Source of the DNA: Pseudoflavonifractor sp. 60 | GTDB lineage: Bacteria > Bacillota > Clostridia > Oscillospirales > Oscillospiraceae | Assembly (NCBI RefSeq): GCF_009911645.1 | Contig: NZ_QWKI01000055.1 | Span: 18,884 to 82,883 of the forward strand | Direction: 5' to 3' | DNA: 64,000 bases | Part shown: positions 44,299 through 53,434 of the stretch, in pieces | Layout of the letters: every line of letters begins with the position of its first letter | Numbering within the stretch: position 1 is the first letter of the stretch | Notes under the pieces: generated by a model | Seen by the model: the letters and a program-made list of their open reading frames with translations, nothing else | Told to the model about the DNA's origin: nothing | The model's database searches: none | Position numbers and translations under genes: made by a program

Positions 44299-45319
44299 GA
44301 TGGATCACCGTGACCTCTCTGCCGTTCTGTTCTTCATCCAGGGTGAATGCGTTCTCCAAGCCCCCGGTCAGCAGAACCGTTCCATTCTCTGTCACCAGTA
44401 GCATTTCAAAGTTGCCATGTGCGCACCAATACTCAATGGCACGTTCCATACCCATGACGAACAGCGCCGTGGAGAGAGCGTCGCTCCGCTTTCCCTCTGG
44501 GGAAACCACCGTGACGGAGATAAGGCCGTTCCGGGCCGGATAGCCGGTCTGCGGGTCCAGGATATGCCAGTAAACATTTCCATCCGCATCCGTAAAGTAC
44601 CGCTCGTAGCCGCCGGAGGTGACAACCGCTTGGTCCGTTATCTCTAAAACGCCTAAGTTCCCATTCGCCATAGGGTCACGCACGCCTATCCTCCAGGGAG
44701 AGCCATCCGCTTTTGCGCCGACTGCCTGAACATTACCGCCCAGGTTTATCAGGGCGGAAGTGATGCCGCATTTCCGAAGGCTATCGGCCACCAGATCACC
44801 AATATAGCCTTTGGCCACCGATCCCAAGTCAATCTGGCATTCCACCGGCACTGTTACCGTGCCGCCTGTAAGCTGAATACTTTGATAGTCCACATAGGAG
44901 AGCAGGGTATCCAATTCTTCCTGGGAGGGAACCTGATAGCTGTCAGTGGTAAAACCCCAGGCTGTCAAAACCGGATAGATCGTGGGGTCCAGTGCGCCGT
45001 CTGTATCTTGCGCCATATCCAGCACAAAGCGGAGAATCTCCGCAGTATCCTCACTGATGCTTGTGGGGTTCCCGCCGCTTTGGTTTACCGTGTAAATCTC
45101 ACTGCCGGGGCTGGTAACAGACCATTTCCGTTCCAGTTCCCGGATGGATTCCTCCGCAGTTTCCAGAGCCTGCTCCGCATCCGGTCCAACGGCCTGCATG
45201 GTGATGTAGGTGTCCAAGGCGAAGAAGCTCCGGTCTGCCGCTTCCTCCTGTTTTCCGCAGCCAGCACAGGATAACAGGATAAGCACAGCGGTGATTACGC
45301 AAATCACTTTTTTACGCAT
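44285..45319 (-). CDS. apbE: FAD:protein FMN transferase (ApbE), lipoprotein
   Basis: 344-aa exported enzyme. The signal with lipobox (VLILLSCAGC) fits membrane anchoring. Motifs are SFFALDTYITMQAVG, DLGSVAKGYIGDLV, INLGGNVQAVG, VTSGGYERYF, HILDPQTGYPA and SDALSTALFVMG, all ApbE hallmarks including the Mg-binding threonine/aspartate region. It covalently attaches FMN to threonine or serine of extracytoplasmic proteins. The start at 45319 is chosen for the signal peptide; the gene lies 4 bp after the flavodoxin gene. Its substrates may be among the surface proteins here. Confidence 0.9.
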   Translation of the reverse strand: MRKKVICVITAVLILLSCAGCGKQEEAADRSFFALDTYITMQAVGPDAEQALETAEESIRELERKWSVTSPGSEIYTVNQSGGNPTSISEDTAEILRFVLDMAQDTDGALDPTIYPVLTAWGFTTDSYQVPSQEELDTLLSYVDYQSIQLTGGTVTVPVECQIDLGSVAKGYIGDLVADSLRKCGITSALINLGGNVQAVGAKADGSPWRIGVRDPMANGNLGVLEITDQAVVTSGGYERYFTDADGNVYWHILDPQTGYPARNGLISVTVVSPEGKRSDALSTALFVMGMERAIEYWCAHGNFEMLLVTENGTVLLTGGLENAFTLDEEQNGREVTVIHHEAE

Positions 45320-45323
45320 GGCC

Positions 45324-46217
45324 TCAGTATGCAAAACCTTCCAGCCATGTCTCCACTGTGTCCTGCGCTGTACTGAGCGGGGTATCCATCCCCGGCCTCT
45401 GAACGCCCACCGCATCCAACACCGTAACATCGGGAAGAGCTGCGCGGATGTCCCTCACACTGGAGGCAAGGCCGCTGGTTCTATGGGCGCAGAATGGGAT
45501 CACCATTTTCCCTGTGAAGTCATAGCTGTCTAAAAAAGTAAATACCGCCATGGGGCAGGTAGCCCACCAGTCCGGGTAGCCCAGAAATACCACATCATAT
45601 TCGTCCATATTCCCCACAGAGCCGGACAGGATGGGCCTTGCGTTGTCCGCCTTTTCATCAGCGGCCCGGTCCAAGCATTCATCATAGTCACTGGAATAGG
45701 GGTCTGCCATGATAATTGAGAACAAATCGCCTCCGGTCTTTGCCTGTATCCATGCGGCCATCTGTGCCACATGACCGGGAGCCAGAACGCTTGCGGAGGT
45801 GGTGGCGTCTACATCTACAGCGGAGGGATCGTCTACCACCGTGTTTTCCGCCCAGGTAAAATAGGCGATCAGGGTTTTTGTGCTTTTTTCCTCCGCATTT
45901 TCTGGCGGTACCAACGGGTTCTCCGGCTCGGTTGTCACAGGAACGTTTTCCTCCGATTGGGCTGGCACTTCAGGCGTTTGCGGAGGCAAGCTGATATCCT
46001 CCGGCTCCATGTCCTGAGATTCCTTTTCAGAATCCGTTCCCGCTGCATCTGAATCGCCATCCTGCTGGACAGAGGTATCCGGGATTTCTGGGACAGGAGT
46101 GCTGGATACAGGCGGTGAGGGCATTTCGGTGGAAGGTGCTGTATTCGTGTTTCCACAGGCAGACAAAGTTAAAATAGAAGCTGCACATATCGCAAGTATG
46201 AATCGTTTATGGTTCAT
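45324..46217 (-). CDS. Flavodoxin-domain lipoprotein, first gene of the redox operon
   Basis: 297-aa protein. A lipoprotein signal (LAICAASILTLSAC) is followed by a 90-residue Pro/Ser/Glu linker and then a Flavodoxin_4 domain (LIAYFTWAENTV, VFLGYPDWWATCP, GKMVIPFCAH). A long insertion with VDVDATTSAS lies just after the first strand, where FMN-phosphate contacts usually lie. It leads the operon 46217-39291 and follows the conserved promoter at 46245-46273. Probably an extracytoplasmic FMN electron carrier. Confidence 0.87.
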   Translation of the reverse strand: MNHKRFILAICAASILTLSACGNTNTAPSTEMPSPPVSSTPVPEIPDTSVQQDGDSDAAGTDSEKESQDMEPEDISLPPQTPEVPAQSEENVPVTTEPENPLVPPENAEEKSTKTLIAYFTWAENTVVDDPSAVDVDATTSASVLAPGHVAQMAAWIQAKTGGDLFSIIMADPYSSDYDECLDRAADEKADNARPILSGSVGNMDEYDVVFLGYPDWWATCPMAVFTFLDSYDFTGKMVIPFCAHRTSGLASSVRDIRAALPDVTVLDAVGVQRPGMDTPLSTAQDTVETWLEGFAY

Positions 46218-46244
46218 TTTTTATCTCCCCTTTCTCATGAATCC

Positions 46245-46313
46245 ATTGTAACTGAGAATTAAATGAATGTAAAATACCTAATATGAATTATTTATCATGC
46301 TCAATATGTATGG
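46245..46313 (-). promoter_or_regulatory. Conserved promoter/operator, copy 1
   Basis: On the minus strand, TTTACA (46273-46268) and TACAAT (46250-46245) are separated by 17 bases. Upstream lie ATGATAAATAAT and the TTAGGTA block that correspond to the other four copies. The palindrome TATCATGC...GCATGATA is degenerate here. It drives the seven-gene redox operon. Confidence 0.75.
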
Positions 46314-46323
46314 TTGCGAATGA

Positions 46324-46364
46324 AATCATACGACAGCCGCTTCAGGGGCGGCTATCGTATGATT
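46324..46364 (-). terminator. Terminator after the DUF362-like gene
   Basis: AATCATACGA-AGCCGC pairs with GCGGCT-TCGTATGATT, about 50 bases after the stop at 46414. The long GC stem lies upstream of the promoter for the next operon. Confidence 0.7.
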
Positions 46365-46413
46365 GGGCAAAAAAAGGGGGGGGGAACTCACAGTTCTATT
46401 TTTCACGTCTGAT

Positions 46414-47184
46414 TTAGTCAATACTCAAAAAGGCATAGGTACGGCTGCCCCATCCCATCTGCTCGGCGTTTACCAGCGTGTAGATGCCTTTGCAGACCGC
46501 AATATGCGCCGCCAGCGATTGGCATTCCTCCGTCATATTGATGAGATCCACACAGGCTTGATCCAAGGATACCGGATCATAAGAAGCCAGAATGTTTCCA
46601 CCATATGCGGGGTCGCCAACACTCCATTGATCCAACACGGCAATGTAGAGAATCGGACCGCTTACGCTTTCTGCCGCTGCTTTTCCCTGTTCGGCAAGAT
46701 ACTGCAGCATCCCATCCGGGTCGCTTGCAAAGCGGTCCAAATCTTCTTGCTGTGTGGAAATAGAGGCCATGTGCGCTGTGGTTCCATAAAACCCCACTGT
46801 GTCATGCGGTTCAAGATGGGTCAAAACAACGATGTTTTCGTAGCCGGAAAGCTCTGTTTCAGGTCCATTGTTTTCTATTATGGATGCGTTTGCCGCTTGC
46901 ACTAACTCCACCGTCAAATCCTGCCAGGAGAAACCATCTGACAATGTTTCTGACAATTTGATTCCGACCGTTCCATTCTCTGCTGGTTCTAAGGCTTCAT
47001 AGGCGGAAAGCAAGCCTTGGGCGGAAATGTCTGCCGTCAGGTAAACCACAGGATAACCGGCAAAGGTGTGGGGCACGTCTGTTTGAATGGCAGAATCATC
47101 ATTTTGGGCGTTTTCTCCGCAACCCGCCGAAAGGAGGAACACGGAAACTGTCAAAAGTATAGAGATTTTTCTTTTCAAATACAT
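46414..47184 (-). CDS. DUF362-like lipoprotein without Fe-S cysteines
   Basis: 256-aa lipoprotein (LTVSVFLLSAGC). VYLTADISAQGLLSAYEAL, VVLTHLEPHDTVGFYG, ILASYDPVSLDQACVDLI and MGWGSRTYAF match DUF362. Typical members are longer and carry 4Fe-4S cysteine motifs, which are absent here, and the central part is shortened. AGAGG precedes the ATG. It is last in the 52459-46414 operon. Its role in the redox island is unknown. Confidence 0.7.
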   Translation of the reverse strand: MYLKRKISILLTVSVFLLSAGCGENAQNDDSAIQTDVPHTFAGYPVVYLTADISAQGLLSAYEALEPAENGTVGIKLSETLSDGFSWQDLTVELVQAANASIIENNGPETELSGYENIVVLTHLEPHDTVGFYGTTAHMASISTQQEDLDRFASDPDGMLQYLAEQGKAAAESVSGPILYIAVLDQWSVGDPAYGGNILASYDPVSLDQACVDLINMTEECQSLAAHIAVCKGIYTLVNAEQMGWGSRTYAFLSID

Positions 47185-47223
47185 CCTCTCATTCTATATC
47201 AGAAAATCTATTCTTCTTTCCAA

Positions 47224-48699
47224 TTATTTTGCTGAAATACCGTTTTCTTCCAGCCAAGCGGATACGTCACCAGATAAACCAGAACCGCCGGAATAAGAGA
47301 TGGCCAGCCCTTCGCCCAGCACAGCGTCAGGCGCCAGCTTTGTAATCGCCGTCAGACTTTGACCGAACCGCCCGCCTCCGTGACTGCAAAATGGGATGAT
47401 GGTTTTGCCGGAAAAATCGTATTCCTCCAGGAAGGATGCGACAGGCATTGGGATGGAGGCCCACCAGTTGGGGTAGCCCAGGAGGATGATGTCATATTGG
47501 TCCATATCCTCCACATGGGTGGACAGCTCTGGACGGTCCTGGTTGTTTTGAGCCTCCTGCGCCTGATCCAGAACCGTGTTATAGTCGGATGAGTAGGGGG
47601 TCACCATTTCAATCTCAAACAGCTCGGTCCCGGTCTGACGCTGAATTTCCTCGGCAATTCCTCTGGTGTTGCCGCCCCAGGAAAAATAAGCGATCAGAAC
47701 ATTGCCGCCGGTCTGTCCGCTGGACTGCGCAGAGGAAGATTCTACATTCCCGCTGCCGGTCCCCGCGTTCCGCACCAGCCGCAGTCCGATATTGAAGCTG
47801 GCGCTGTCCGGGGGGAGGGTGGCCCGGTAAGCCGAGCGGAGGCTCTTGGCAAAATCGTTCCATCCACCGCCCCGGTACACCCGGAGGGTGCCGCTGGCGG
47901 GGCCGGTGGGGTCCGTCTGCTTCCCGGTTTCATAGGCTCCATACCAGTCCCAAACCCATTCGCCTACGTTGCCGTGCATATCGTAGAGACCCCATGCGTT
48001 GGGTCCAAAGCTGCCAACCGCCACGGTTGTCTGCCGGTAAACACCGGGCTTGGTTTCCAGGTTCCCTTGGGAGAAGTAGTTATCCTCGATGAGATAGGGG
48101 TAGTGGCCCCAATAGTTGGCCTCATCCGCGCTGATAGAAGTTTCTGTGTTGAACGGCGTTTCTGTCCCGGCACGGCAGGCGTATTCCCACTCGGCTTCGG
48201 TAGGCAGGCGGTAGCCGTTGGTGCTTCGATCCCAAGAAATGTTCTGACCGTCTACCGCATAGGCCGGGGTCAGTCCTTCCTGGGTGCTGCGGGTGTTGCA
48301 ATACTGGATAGCTTCCATCCATGAAATGCTCTCTACCGGGAGATCATCCCCGGTGAAGAAGCTGGGATTCTCCCCCATGACCGCTTTGTATTCAGCCTGG
48401 GTGACTTCAAATTTACTAATGTAATAATCGCTGACTGTAACCATGTGGGCGGTTTCATCCTCCACACGCCATGCCTCCGATTCCGGGCTTCCCATCTGGA
48501 AGGTCGCGCCGCTTATCAGCACAAAGTCCTCTGGCGGGACGATCTCAGGAGATGTGTCATCTGCTGGTGCGGTGATGGTCTGGTTCGGTATTTGTGTAGA
48601 TTCGGAGGGCGTAGAGGAGGGGTGTTGTTCTGTGCTGGCGCAGCTCGTCAAAGCAAACACAAGCGAGAAACACAAAACCGAGTTAAAAATCCGTTTCAT
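47224..48699 (-). CDS. FGE-like / flavodoxin fusion lipoprotein
   Basis: 491-aa lipoprotein (CFSLVFALTSC). Residues about 60-310 form an FGE-sulfatase-type domain (FVLISGATFQMGSPESE, GYRLPTEAEWEYACRAG, NVGEWVWDWYGAYE, RVYRGGGWNDFA, GLRLVRNAG). The cysteine expected in active formylglycine-generating enzymes after RGGGW is missing. A Flavodoxin_4 domain (about 335-491) follows: VLIAYFSWGGNTRGIAEEI, GYPNWWASIP, GKTIIPFCSHGGG. The start was chosen for the lipobox. A redox protein joined to a ligand-binding fold. Confidence 0.87.
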   Translation of the reverse strand: MKRIFNSVLCFSLVFALTSCASTEQHPSSTPSESTQIPNQTITAPADDTSPEIVPPEDFVLISGATFQMGSPESEAWRVEDETAHMVTVSDYYISKFEVTQAEYKAVMGENPSFFTGDDLPVESISWMEAIQYCNTRSTQEGLTPAYAVDGQNISWDRSTNGYRLPTEAEWEYACRAGTETPFNTETSISADEANYWGHYPYLIEDNYFSQGNLETKPGVYRQTTVAVGSFGPNAWGLYDMHGNVGEWVWDWYGAYETGKQTDPTGPASGTLRVYRGGGWNDFAKSLRSAYRATLPPDSASFNIGLRLVRNAGTGSGNVESSSAQSSGQTGGNVLIAYFSWGGNTRGIAEEIQRQTGTELFEIEMVTPYSSDYNTVLDQAQEAQNNQDRPELSTHVEDMDQYDIILLGYPNWWASIPMPVASFLEEYDFSGKTIIPFCSHGGGRFGQSLTAITKLAPDAVLGEGLAISYSGGSGLSGDVSAWLEENGISAK

Positions 48700-48725
48700 C
48701 GTGTTTATCAACTCCAATTTTGAAC

Positions 48726-48761
48726 GAAGAAGCCCCACCCCAGCCGGGATGGGGCTTCTTC
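48726..48761. terminator. Hairpin between the 48774 and 47224 genes
   Basis: GAAGAAGCCCCA pairs with TGGGGCTTCTTC. It lies between two same-strand genes with a 74-bp gap, so it could lower the expression of downstream genes or end transcripts partly. Confidence 0.6.
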
Positions 48762-48773
48762 AGCATCCGTTAT

Positions 48774-49937
48774 TCAGGCCGCAGGGGTCAGAGCCAGCCC
48801 AAGGCCATTCACCCAAGACTCCACCGTGGAGCGGGAAGCACTGCCGCTGAACCGCTGGCCGTCTAGCCATGTGGCATTGCTGGCGAGGCTATGGAGGTTT
48901 GTGGCGCTGGAGCCGAGGCCGCTGCTGCCGGAGGTGCAGAAGGGAACGATGGTCTTGCCACTGAGGTCATAGCTCTCCAGGAAGGTATAGATGATCTTCG
49001 GAGCCTGTCCCCACCAGATGGGATAGCCCAAGAAAATTACATCATACTGCTCCATGTTGTCCACACTGCCGGAGATAGCGGGACGGGCGCTGGGGTCATT
49101 TTGCTCGTCATTAGCACGGCAGTCCGAGTTGTAGTTCAGGTCGGCGGCGGTGTAGGGCTGCTCCGGCGTGATCTCATAGAGGTCGGCGTCCAGAATGGCG
49201 TCCAGGTGATTGGCGATGCTCTCTGTATTGTTGGTAGCGGAGAAGTATGCGATCAGCACCTTGGTTCCCTCGCTGGGAGCGGGATCAGGCTCGGTGGGGG
49301 TAGTGGGCGCAGTCTGCTGGCTTCTGCTGTAATTCATCAGTGCGGCGGCGATATGGGCGCGGCTGGCCTCGCTTTTCGGAGCAAACACACCCGTAGATAC
49401 AGGCACCACGATGTTGTTGACGCTGGCCCAATCCACAGCGGCGGCGGCATAGGAGGCAATCGAAGTCTCGTCCGTGTAATCGTCAGCCCCGTCAGACACA
49501 GGACTTCCCGCATATCGCCAGAGGATGGTGGTCATCTGCTCCCGGCTCACCGGGTCATTAGGGCCGAACAGACCGCCGCCGTAGCCGGTGATGAGATTCT
49601 GCTGAGACACCCACAGTACGGCATCGCTGTACCATGCTCCTTTAGACGTATCCGTAAAGGCATCCGTTCCAGATACAGCTGGAGTGCCCTCGATCCGGTA
49701 GAGAACGGTGGCAAATTGCGCTCTGGTCAGATTGCTTTCCGGGGCAAACTGGTTGTTGCCGGTACCGGCCATCAGGTTATGCTCCCGGCAGTATATGACA
49801 GCTTCGGCGTACCATGCGTCTGCATCCACATCGGAAAAGCCGGTATCGTCCACGGCGGCAAAGGCCGGGATGGCCAAGGCAAGCGCCAACACCACGCTCA
49901 GGAACAATGCGCCAAATCGTTTTAGGTTTTTCATCAT
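48774..49937 (-). CDS. SLH-anchored flavodoxin protein
   Basis: 387-aa exported protein. Signal peptide (FGALFLSVVLALALAIPAFAA), three SLH repeats (about residues 27-190; GFSDVDADAWYAEAVIYC, YGGGLFGPNDPVSREQM) and a Flavodoxin_4 domain with VLIAYFSATNNTESIANHL, GYPIWWGQAP and GKTIVPFCTSGSSG. A TP-rich linker joins them. The ATG at 49937 follows AAAGGAG. The SLH-coding part is nearly identical in sequence to that of the next gene, which points to recent duplication or gene conversion. Confidence 0.88.
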   Translation of the reverse strand: MMKNLKRFGALFLSVVLALALAIPAFAAVDDTGFSDVDADAWYAEAVIYCREHNLMAGTGNNQFAPESNLTRAQFATVLYRIEGTPAVSGTDAFTDTSKGAWYSDAVLWVSQQNLITGYGGGLFGPNDPVSREQMTTILWRYAGSPVSDGADDYTDETSIASYAAAAVDWASVNNIVVPVSTGVFAPKSEASRAHIAAALMNYSRSQQTAPTTPTEPDPAPSEGTKVLIAYFSATNNTESIANHLDAILDADLYEITPEQPYTAADLNYNSDCRANDEQNDPSARPAISGSVDNMEQYDVIFLGYPIWWGQAPKIIYTFLESYDLSGKTIVPFCTSGSSGLGSSATNLHSLASNATWLDGQRFSGSASRSTVESWVNGLGLALTPAA

Positions 49938-49963
49938 TTTGTCTCCTTTTTGTTGGTTTGTTT

Positions 49964-51904
49964 TTACTGTACCGAGTTGTTCAGCCATTCTTGAATCTCC
50001 GCCCGGTCATAGGAAGAATAAGTAACCTCCAGGCCCTCCTTGATCACACTGTCAGGAGCCAGCTTCGCAATCGCGCTGATGGTCTGACCAAAGTGTCCGC
50101 CGCCCATGGAGCAGAAGGGAACGATGGTCTTGCCGCTGAGGTCGTTGCGGGTGAGGAAGGTGCGCACACAGGCGGGGATAGAGGACCACCAGTTGCAGTA
50201 GCCCAAGAGAATGGTGTCATACTGGTCAATGTTCGGATACTCCTTCAGTTCTGGGACAGCTTCCGAGCGCAGCTCATTCAAAGCCTCGCCGTACAGCACC
50301 GGGCCGTTGCTGCTGGAGGCATAGGGAGTGGCCCGCTCCAGACGGAAGATGTCAAAGCCGCTGATCTCGTGGATGAGGTTCGCTAACCCCTCGGTGTTCC
50401 CGGTCTGGGAGAAGTAGACGATCAGGGTTCTGCCGGTTCCCTGTTCCGCCTGGGTGCTGTAAACGCTTCTAACCTGACCTGTGGTGGTTTCGGCGTTCCG
50501 AACCGGGCGTACACCAATACTGTAAAGAGAAACATCCGCAGGGTGAGCGCCCCGGTAGGCGGAGCGAATGTGCTTGGGGTGGTCATTCCAGCCGCCGCCC
50601 CGGACAATCTTGGCATTGCCGCCCTCCGGGCCGGTGGGATCATTGGATACCTGGGACTCATACGCGCCGTACCAGTCCCACACCCACTCGGCGGCGTTGC
50701 CGTGCATATTATATAGGCCATAGACGTTGGCGGCATACTGATCTACTTCCACAGTCCTTCTCAAATATGAATCGGAGCCGTTCACCCAATTCCCGCTGGC
50801 GTCGTTGTTGTAGCCGTAGGCGTTGTAGCAGTTGGCGTCGCTGTTGTGAACGTAATCTCCAAAGCTAAATGGAGTGGAGGTATTGGCGCGGGCGGCGTAT
50901 TCCCACTCGGCCTCCGTGGGCAGGCGATAGCCGTTGGCAGACTTGTTCCAAGTGACTGTCGTACCGGAGACGGTGTAGCAGGATGTCAGGCCCTCGGCTT
51001 CACTGAGCCTGTTGCAGTATTCAATGGCATCGTACCAAGTGATGTTCGTCACAGGCAGATCGTCCCCCTTGGTTTCGCTGGGGTTGTTTCCCATCACCGC
51101 TTGATATTCCGCCTGGGACGCTTCCGTTCGTGCCATGTAGAAGCTGCTCACAGTCACGTTATGCTGAATTTCATCGGAACTGCGCTCCGGCTCATTGGTC
51201 GGGCTTCCCATCTGGAAGGTACCGCCGTTTATCCGCACAAATCGTTCATTGTTAGCGGCAGGAGGTACAGGAGTGGTTCCCGTCTGCTGGCGGCTGTAAT
51301 TCATCAGAGCGGCGGCAACATGGGCGCGGGTTGCATCGCTTTTCGGAGAAAACACGCCCGTGGAGAGAGGTGCCACAATGTCGTTGACACTGGCCCAATC
51401 CACAGCGGCGGCGGCATAGGAGGCAATCGCGGCCTCGTCATTGTAGTCTGCGGCCCTCTCCGCCGAGGGACTTCCCGCATACCGCCAGAGGATGGTGGTC
51501 ATCTGCTCCCGGCTCACCGGGTCGTTAGGGCCGAACAGACCACCGCCATAGCCGGTGATGAGGCTCTGCTGAGACACCCACAGTACGGCGTCGCTGTACC
51601 ATGCGCCGTCAGGCGTATCTGTGTAGGCGTCCGTACCAGTCACAGCCGGAGTGCCCTCGATCCGGTAGAGGACGGTGGCAAGCTGCGCACGGGTCAGATT
51701 GCTCTCCGGGGCAAACTGGTTGTTGCCGATTCCGGCCATCAGGTTATGCTCCTGGCAGTACATGACAGCTTCGGCATACCACGCATCGGCATCCACATCG
51801 GAAAAGCCGGCATCATCCACGGCGGCAAAGGCTGGGACAGCCAGGGACAGTGCCAGAACCAAGGCCAGGAACAACGCACCAAATCGTTTTAAGTTTCTCA
51901 TCAT
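49964..51904 (-). CDS. SLH / FGE-like / flavodoxin three-part surface protein
   Basis: 646-aa exported protein with three modules. Signal peptide and three SLH repeats (1-190), an FGE-type domain (about 215-455; FVRINGGTFQMGSPTNE, GYRLPTEAEWEYAARA, EWVWDWYGAYE, KIVRGGGWNDHP) without the catalytic cysteine, and a Flavodoxin_4 domain (about 480-646; LIVYFSQTGNTEGLANLI, GYCNWWSSIP, GKTIVPFCSMGGG). It combines the anchoring of its SLH neighbour with the catalytic-fold fusion of the 47224 lipoprotein. Operonic with both. Confidence 0.88.
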   Translation of the reverse strand: MMRNLKRFGALFLALVLALSLAVPAFAAVDDAGFSDVDADAWYAEAVMYCQEHNLMAGIGNNQFAPESNLTRAQLATVLYRIEGTPAVTGTDAYTDTPDGAWYSDAVLWVSQQSLITGYGGGLFGPNDPVSREQMTTILWRYAGSPSAERAADYNDEAAIASYAAAAVDWASVNDIVAPLSTGVFSPKSDATRAHVAAALMNYSRQQTGTTPVPPAANNERFVRINGGTFQMGSPTNEPERSSDEIQHNVTVSSFYMARTEASQAEYQAVMGNNPSETKGDDLPVTNITWYDAIEYCNRLSEAEGLTSCYTVSGTTVTWNKSANGYRLPTEAEWEYAARANTSTPFSFGDYVHNSDANCYNAYGYNNDASGNWVNGSDSYLRRTVEVDQYAANVYGLYNMHGNAAEWVWDWYGAYESQVSNDPTGPEGGNAKIVRGGGWNDHPKHIRSAYRGAHPADVSLYSIGVRPVRNAETTTGQVRSVYSTQAEQGTGRTLIVYFSQTGNTEGLANLIHEISGFDIFRLERATPYASSSNGPVLYGEALNELRSEAVPELKEYPNIDQYDTILLGYCNWWSSIPACVRTFLTRNDLSGKTIVPFCSMGGGHFGQTISAIAKLAPDSVIKEGLEVTYSSYDRAEIQEWLNNSVQ

Positions 51905-51922
51905 TTTGTCTCCCTTTTGTCT

Positions 51923-52459
51923 TTATTTGAGGGAAAGGCCAAGCTGATAGGCTTCCTGGGGGAATTGGGTGCGTTCAATGTCGGAGCGGACACCACATCC
52001 CACCGCCAGGACCCGTCCGGCATCCTCCCACTGGAGATAGCGGGACAGCGTCTCGTAGTGGGCTGTCAGCGCCTCCATGGTCCAGTCGTTGCTGTCATAG
52101 GCGGTTGCCAGAAGGAATGCCTTTTTACCGCCGGTCAGCTTGTAGTTGTTGGCGTAGAAGCGGTCGATTACTGTCTTGATCTGGGCGGAAAAGCCAAAGT
52201 AATACAGCGGCGTGACCAGCGCCACCGCCTGGGAGGCCAGCAGTTCCGGCATCAGCTTCTGCATTCCGTCCTTCTGGGTGCAGGGAGCCGCGCCAATCCC
52301 GCAGCGGTCACAGCCCAGACAGGGAGCAACCTGCTCAAAGGCGGCATCGAAGCGGAAGGTTTCCCATTCGGCCTCCTGTGCGCCCCGGATAAACTCATCC
52401 GCCAGCAGAGCGGAAGTGCCTTTTTTGTGAGGGCTTCCAGTAATAACAGTTACTTTCAT
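51923..52459 (-). CDS. NADPH-dependent FMN reductase / Fe-S flavoprotein
   Basis: 178-aa cytosolic flavoprotein. MKVTVITGSPHKKGTSALLADEF is the FMN-binding start of the WrbA/FMN-reductase fold, and VTPLYYFGFSAQIKTVIDRF is a later core motif. CLGCDRCGIGAAPC looks like the cluster-binding segment of iron-sulfur flavoproteins. It leads the operon 52459-46414 and may feed electrons into the island. It sits right after the conserved promoter copy 2. Confidence 0.85.
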   Translation of the reverse strand: MKVTVITGSPHKKGTSALLADEFIRGAQEAEWETFRFDAAFEQVAPCLGCDRCGIGAAPCTQKDGMQKLMPELLASQAVALVTPLYYFGFSAQIKTVIDRFYANNYKLTGGKKAFLLATAYDSNDWTMEALTAHYETLSRYLQWEDAGRVLAVGCGVRSDIERTQFPQEAYQLGLSLK

Positions 52460-52516
52460 GTCAACCTCCCTATCAGATATGGATTTCCTGTTGAAAGAAT
52501 TCTCCTTGACGGTTTC

Positions 52517-52588
52517 ATTGTAACTGAGAATTACATAAATGTAAAATGCCTAATTTGGATTATTTATCATGCCTTTTCTGCATGATAA
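52517..52588 (-). promoter_or_regulatory. Conserved promoter/operator, copy 2
   Basis: On the minus strand, TTTACA (52545-52540) and TACAAT (52522-52517) are separated by 17 bases. Just upstream lies TATCATGC-N7-GCATGATA, an 8-bp-arm palindrome typical of LysR-type sites, and GGCATGATAAATAATC shared with other copies. It drives the 52459-46414 operon. Confidence 0.82.
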
Positions 52589-52589
52589 G

Positions 52590-52631
52590 AAATGATACGA
52601 CAGCTACCAGAAGATAGCTGTCGTACCATTT
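52590..52631 (-). terminator. Terminator after the 52651 gene
   Basis: AAATG-TACGACAGCTA pairs with TAGCTGTCGTA-CATTT, with TTTCTTATC following on the minus strand. It shares the ATACGACAGC arm with the terminator at 46324-46364 and overlaps the edge of the operator. Confidence 0.7.
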
Positions 52632-52650
52632 GCAAAGAAAGGAAGTTATA

Positions 52651-53421
52651 TTAACCGGCCAGTCCGAGCCGGGCCAGCCAGTCCGCGACATCGTCCTCTG
52701 CCTGGGGGGAACGGCTGTCACGCAGTGAGAGGCCCTCCAGCACTGTGGCATCCGGTTCAGCATTTTCAATAGCTTGAATCGTGCCGGCAAAACCGCTGCC
52801 ACCCGAAGTGACAAAGGGAACAATGGTCTTGCCGCTGAGGTCGTATTCATCCAAAAAGCTGTAAACTGCCATAGGCATATCTCCCCACCAGTTGGGGAAG
52901 CCCAAAAACACGGTATCATAGCTGTCCAAATGATCAAGCTGGGTGGACAACTCCGGGCGGGCATTGGATCCCTTCTCCGTCTGCCCTACGTCAATGGTGT
53001 CGTTGTAGTTGTCTGGATACTGCTCCGCCGTCAGGATAGAGAACAGATCGCCACCAGTGGCTTCTGCGATCATGTCCGCCACAAGGCCAGTATTTCCGGT
53101 CAGTTCATCACCCCGATACTGGATGCTGGCGGAGGTGGATGCGTCCACGCCGTCAGACAGAGGGGCGTTTTCACCATAGGCAAAGTAAACGATCAGGACA
53201 CCGTTTCCGACATCCTCCTCCGGTTCAGTTGTTTCAGGGGTATCCGCAGGGGTGGAAGTATTGGGCGACTCGTGATGCTGAGAGTTGTCGGGTGTTTCTT
53301 CAGGCTGAGATGTTACAGGCGTGGAGGGAGTGTCGCTGCCCGCCGCACCCTGACCGCCTCCACAGGCGGTCAGAGCGCAGCAAAGGGCAAGGGCCAATAA
53401 AAAAGAGAGGGATTTTTTCAT
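52651..53421 (-). CDS. Flavodoxin-domain lipoprotein
   Basis: 256-aa lipoprotein (FLLALALCCALTAC) with a Ser/Thr/Pro linker and a Flavodoxin_4 domain (VLIVYFAYGENAPLSDGVDASTSAS, FLGFPNWWGDMP, GKTIVPFVTSGGSG). It carries the VDASTSAS insertion in the first loop, like the 45324, 53435 and 55039 proteins. The start is chosen for the lipobox. It is the third gene of the 56127-52651 operon. Confidence 0.87.
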   Translation of the reverse strand: MKKSLSFLLALALCCALTACGGGQGAAGSDTPSTPVTSQPEETPDNSQHHESPNTSTPADTPETTEPEEDVGNGVLIVYFAYGENAPLSDGVDASTSASIQYRGDELTGNTGLVADMIAEATGGDLFSILTAEQYPDNYNDTIDVGQTEKGSNARPELSTQLDHLDSYDTVFLGFPNWWGDMPMAVYSFLDEYDLSGKTIVPFVTSGGSGFAGTIQAIENAEPDATVLEGLSLRDSRSPQAEDDVADWLARLGLAG

Positions 53422-53434
53422 GGTAAAAGCTCCT

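Noticed and set aside
48891..51892. Long plus-strand frames opposite the SLH-flavodoxin genes
   Set aside because: They are shadows of the SLH coding repeats; all motifs and start sites are on the minus strand.
47224..51904. Active formylglycine-generating enzymes
   Set aside because: The cysteine expected near the RGGGW segment is absent, and no sulfatase gene is nearby.
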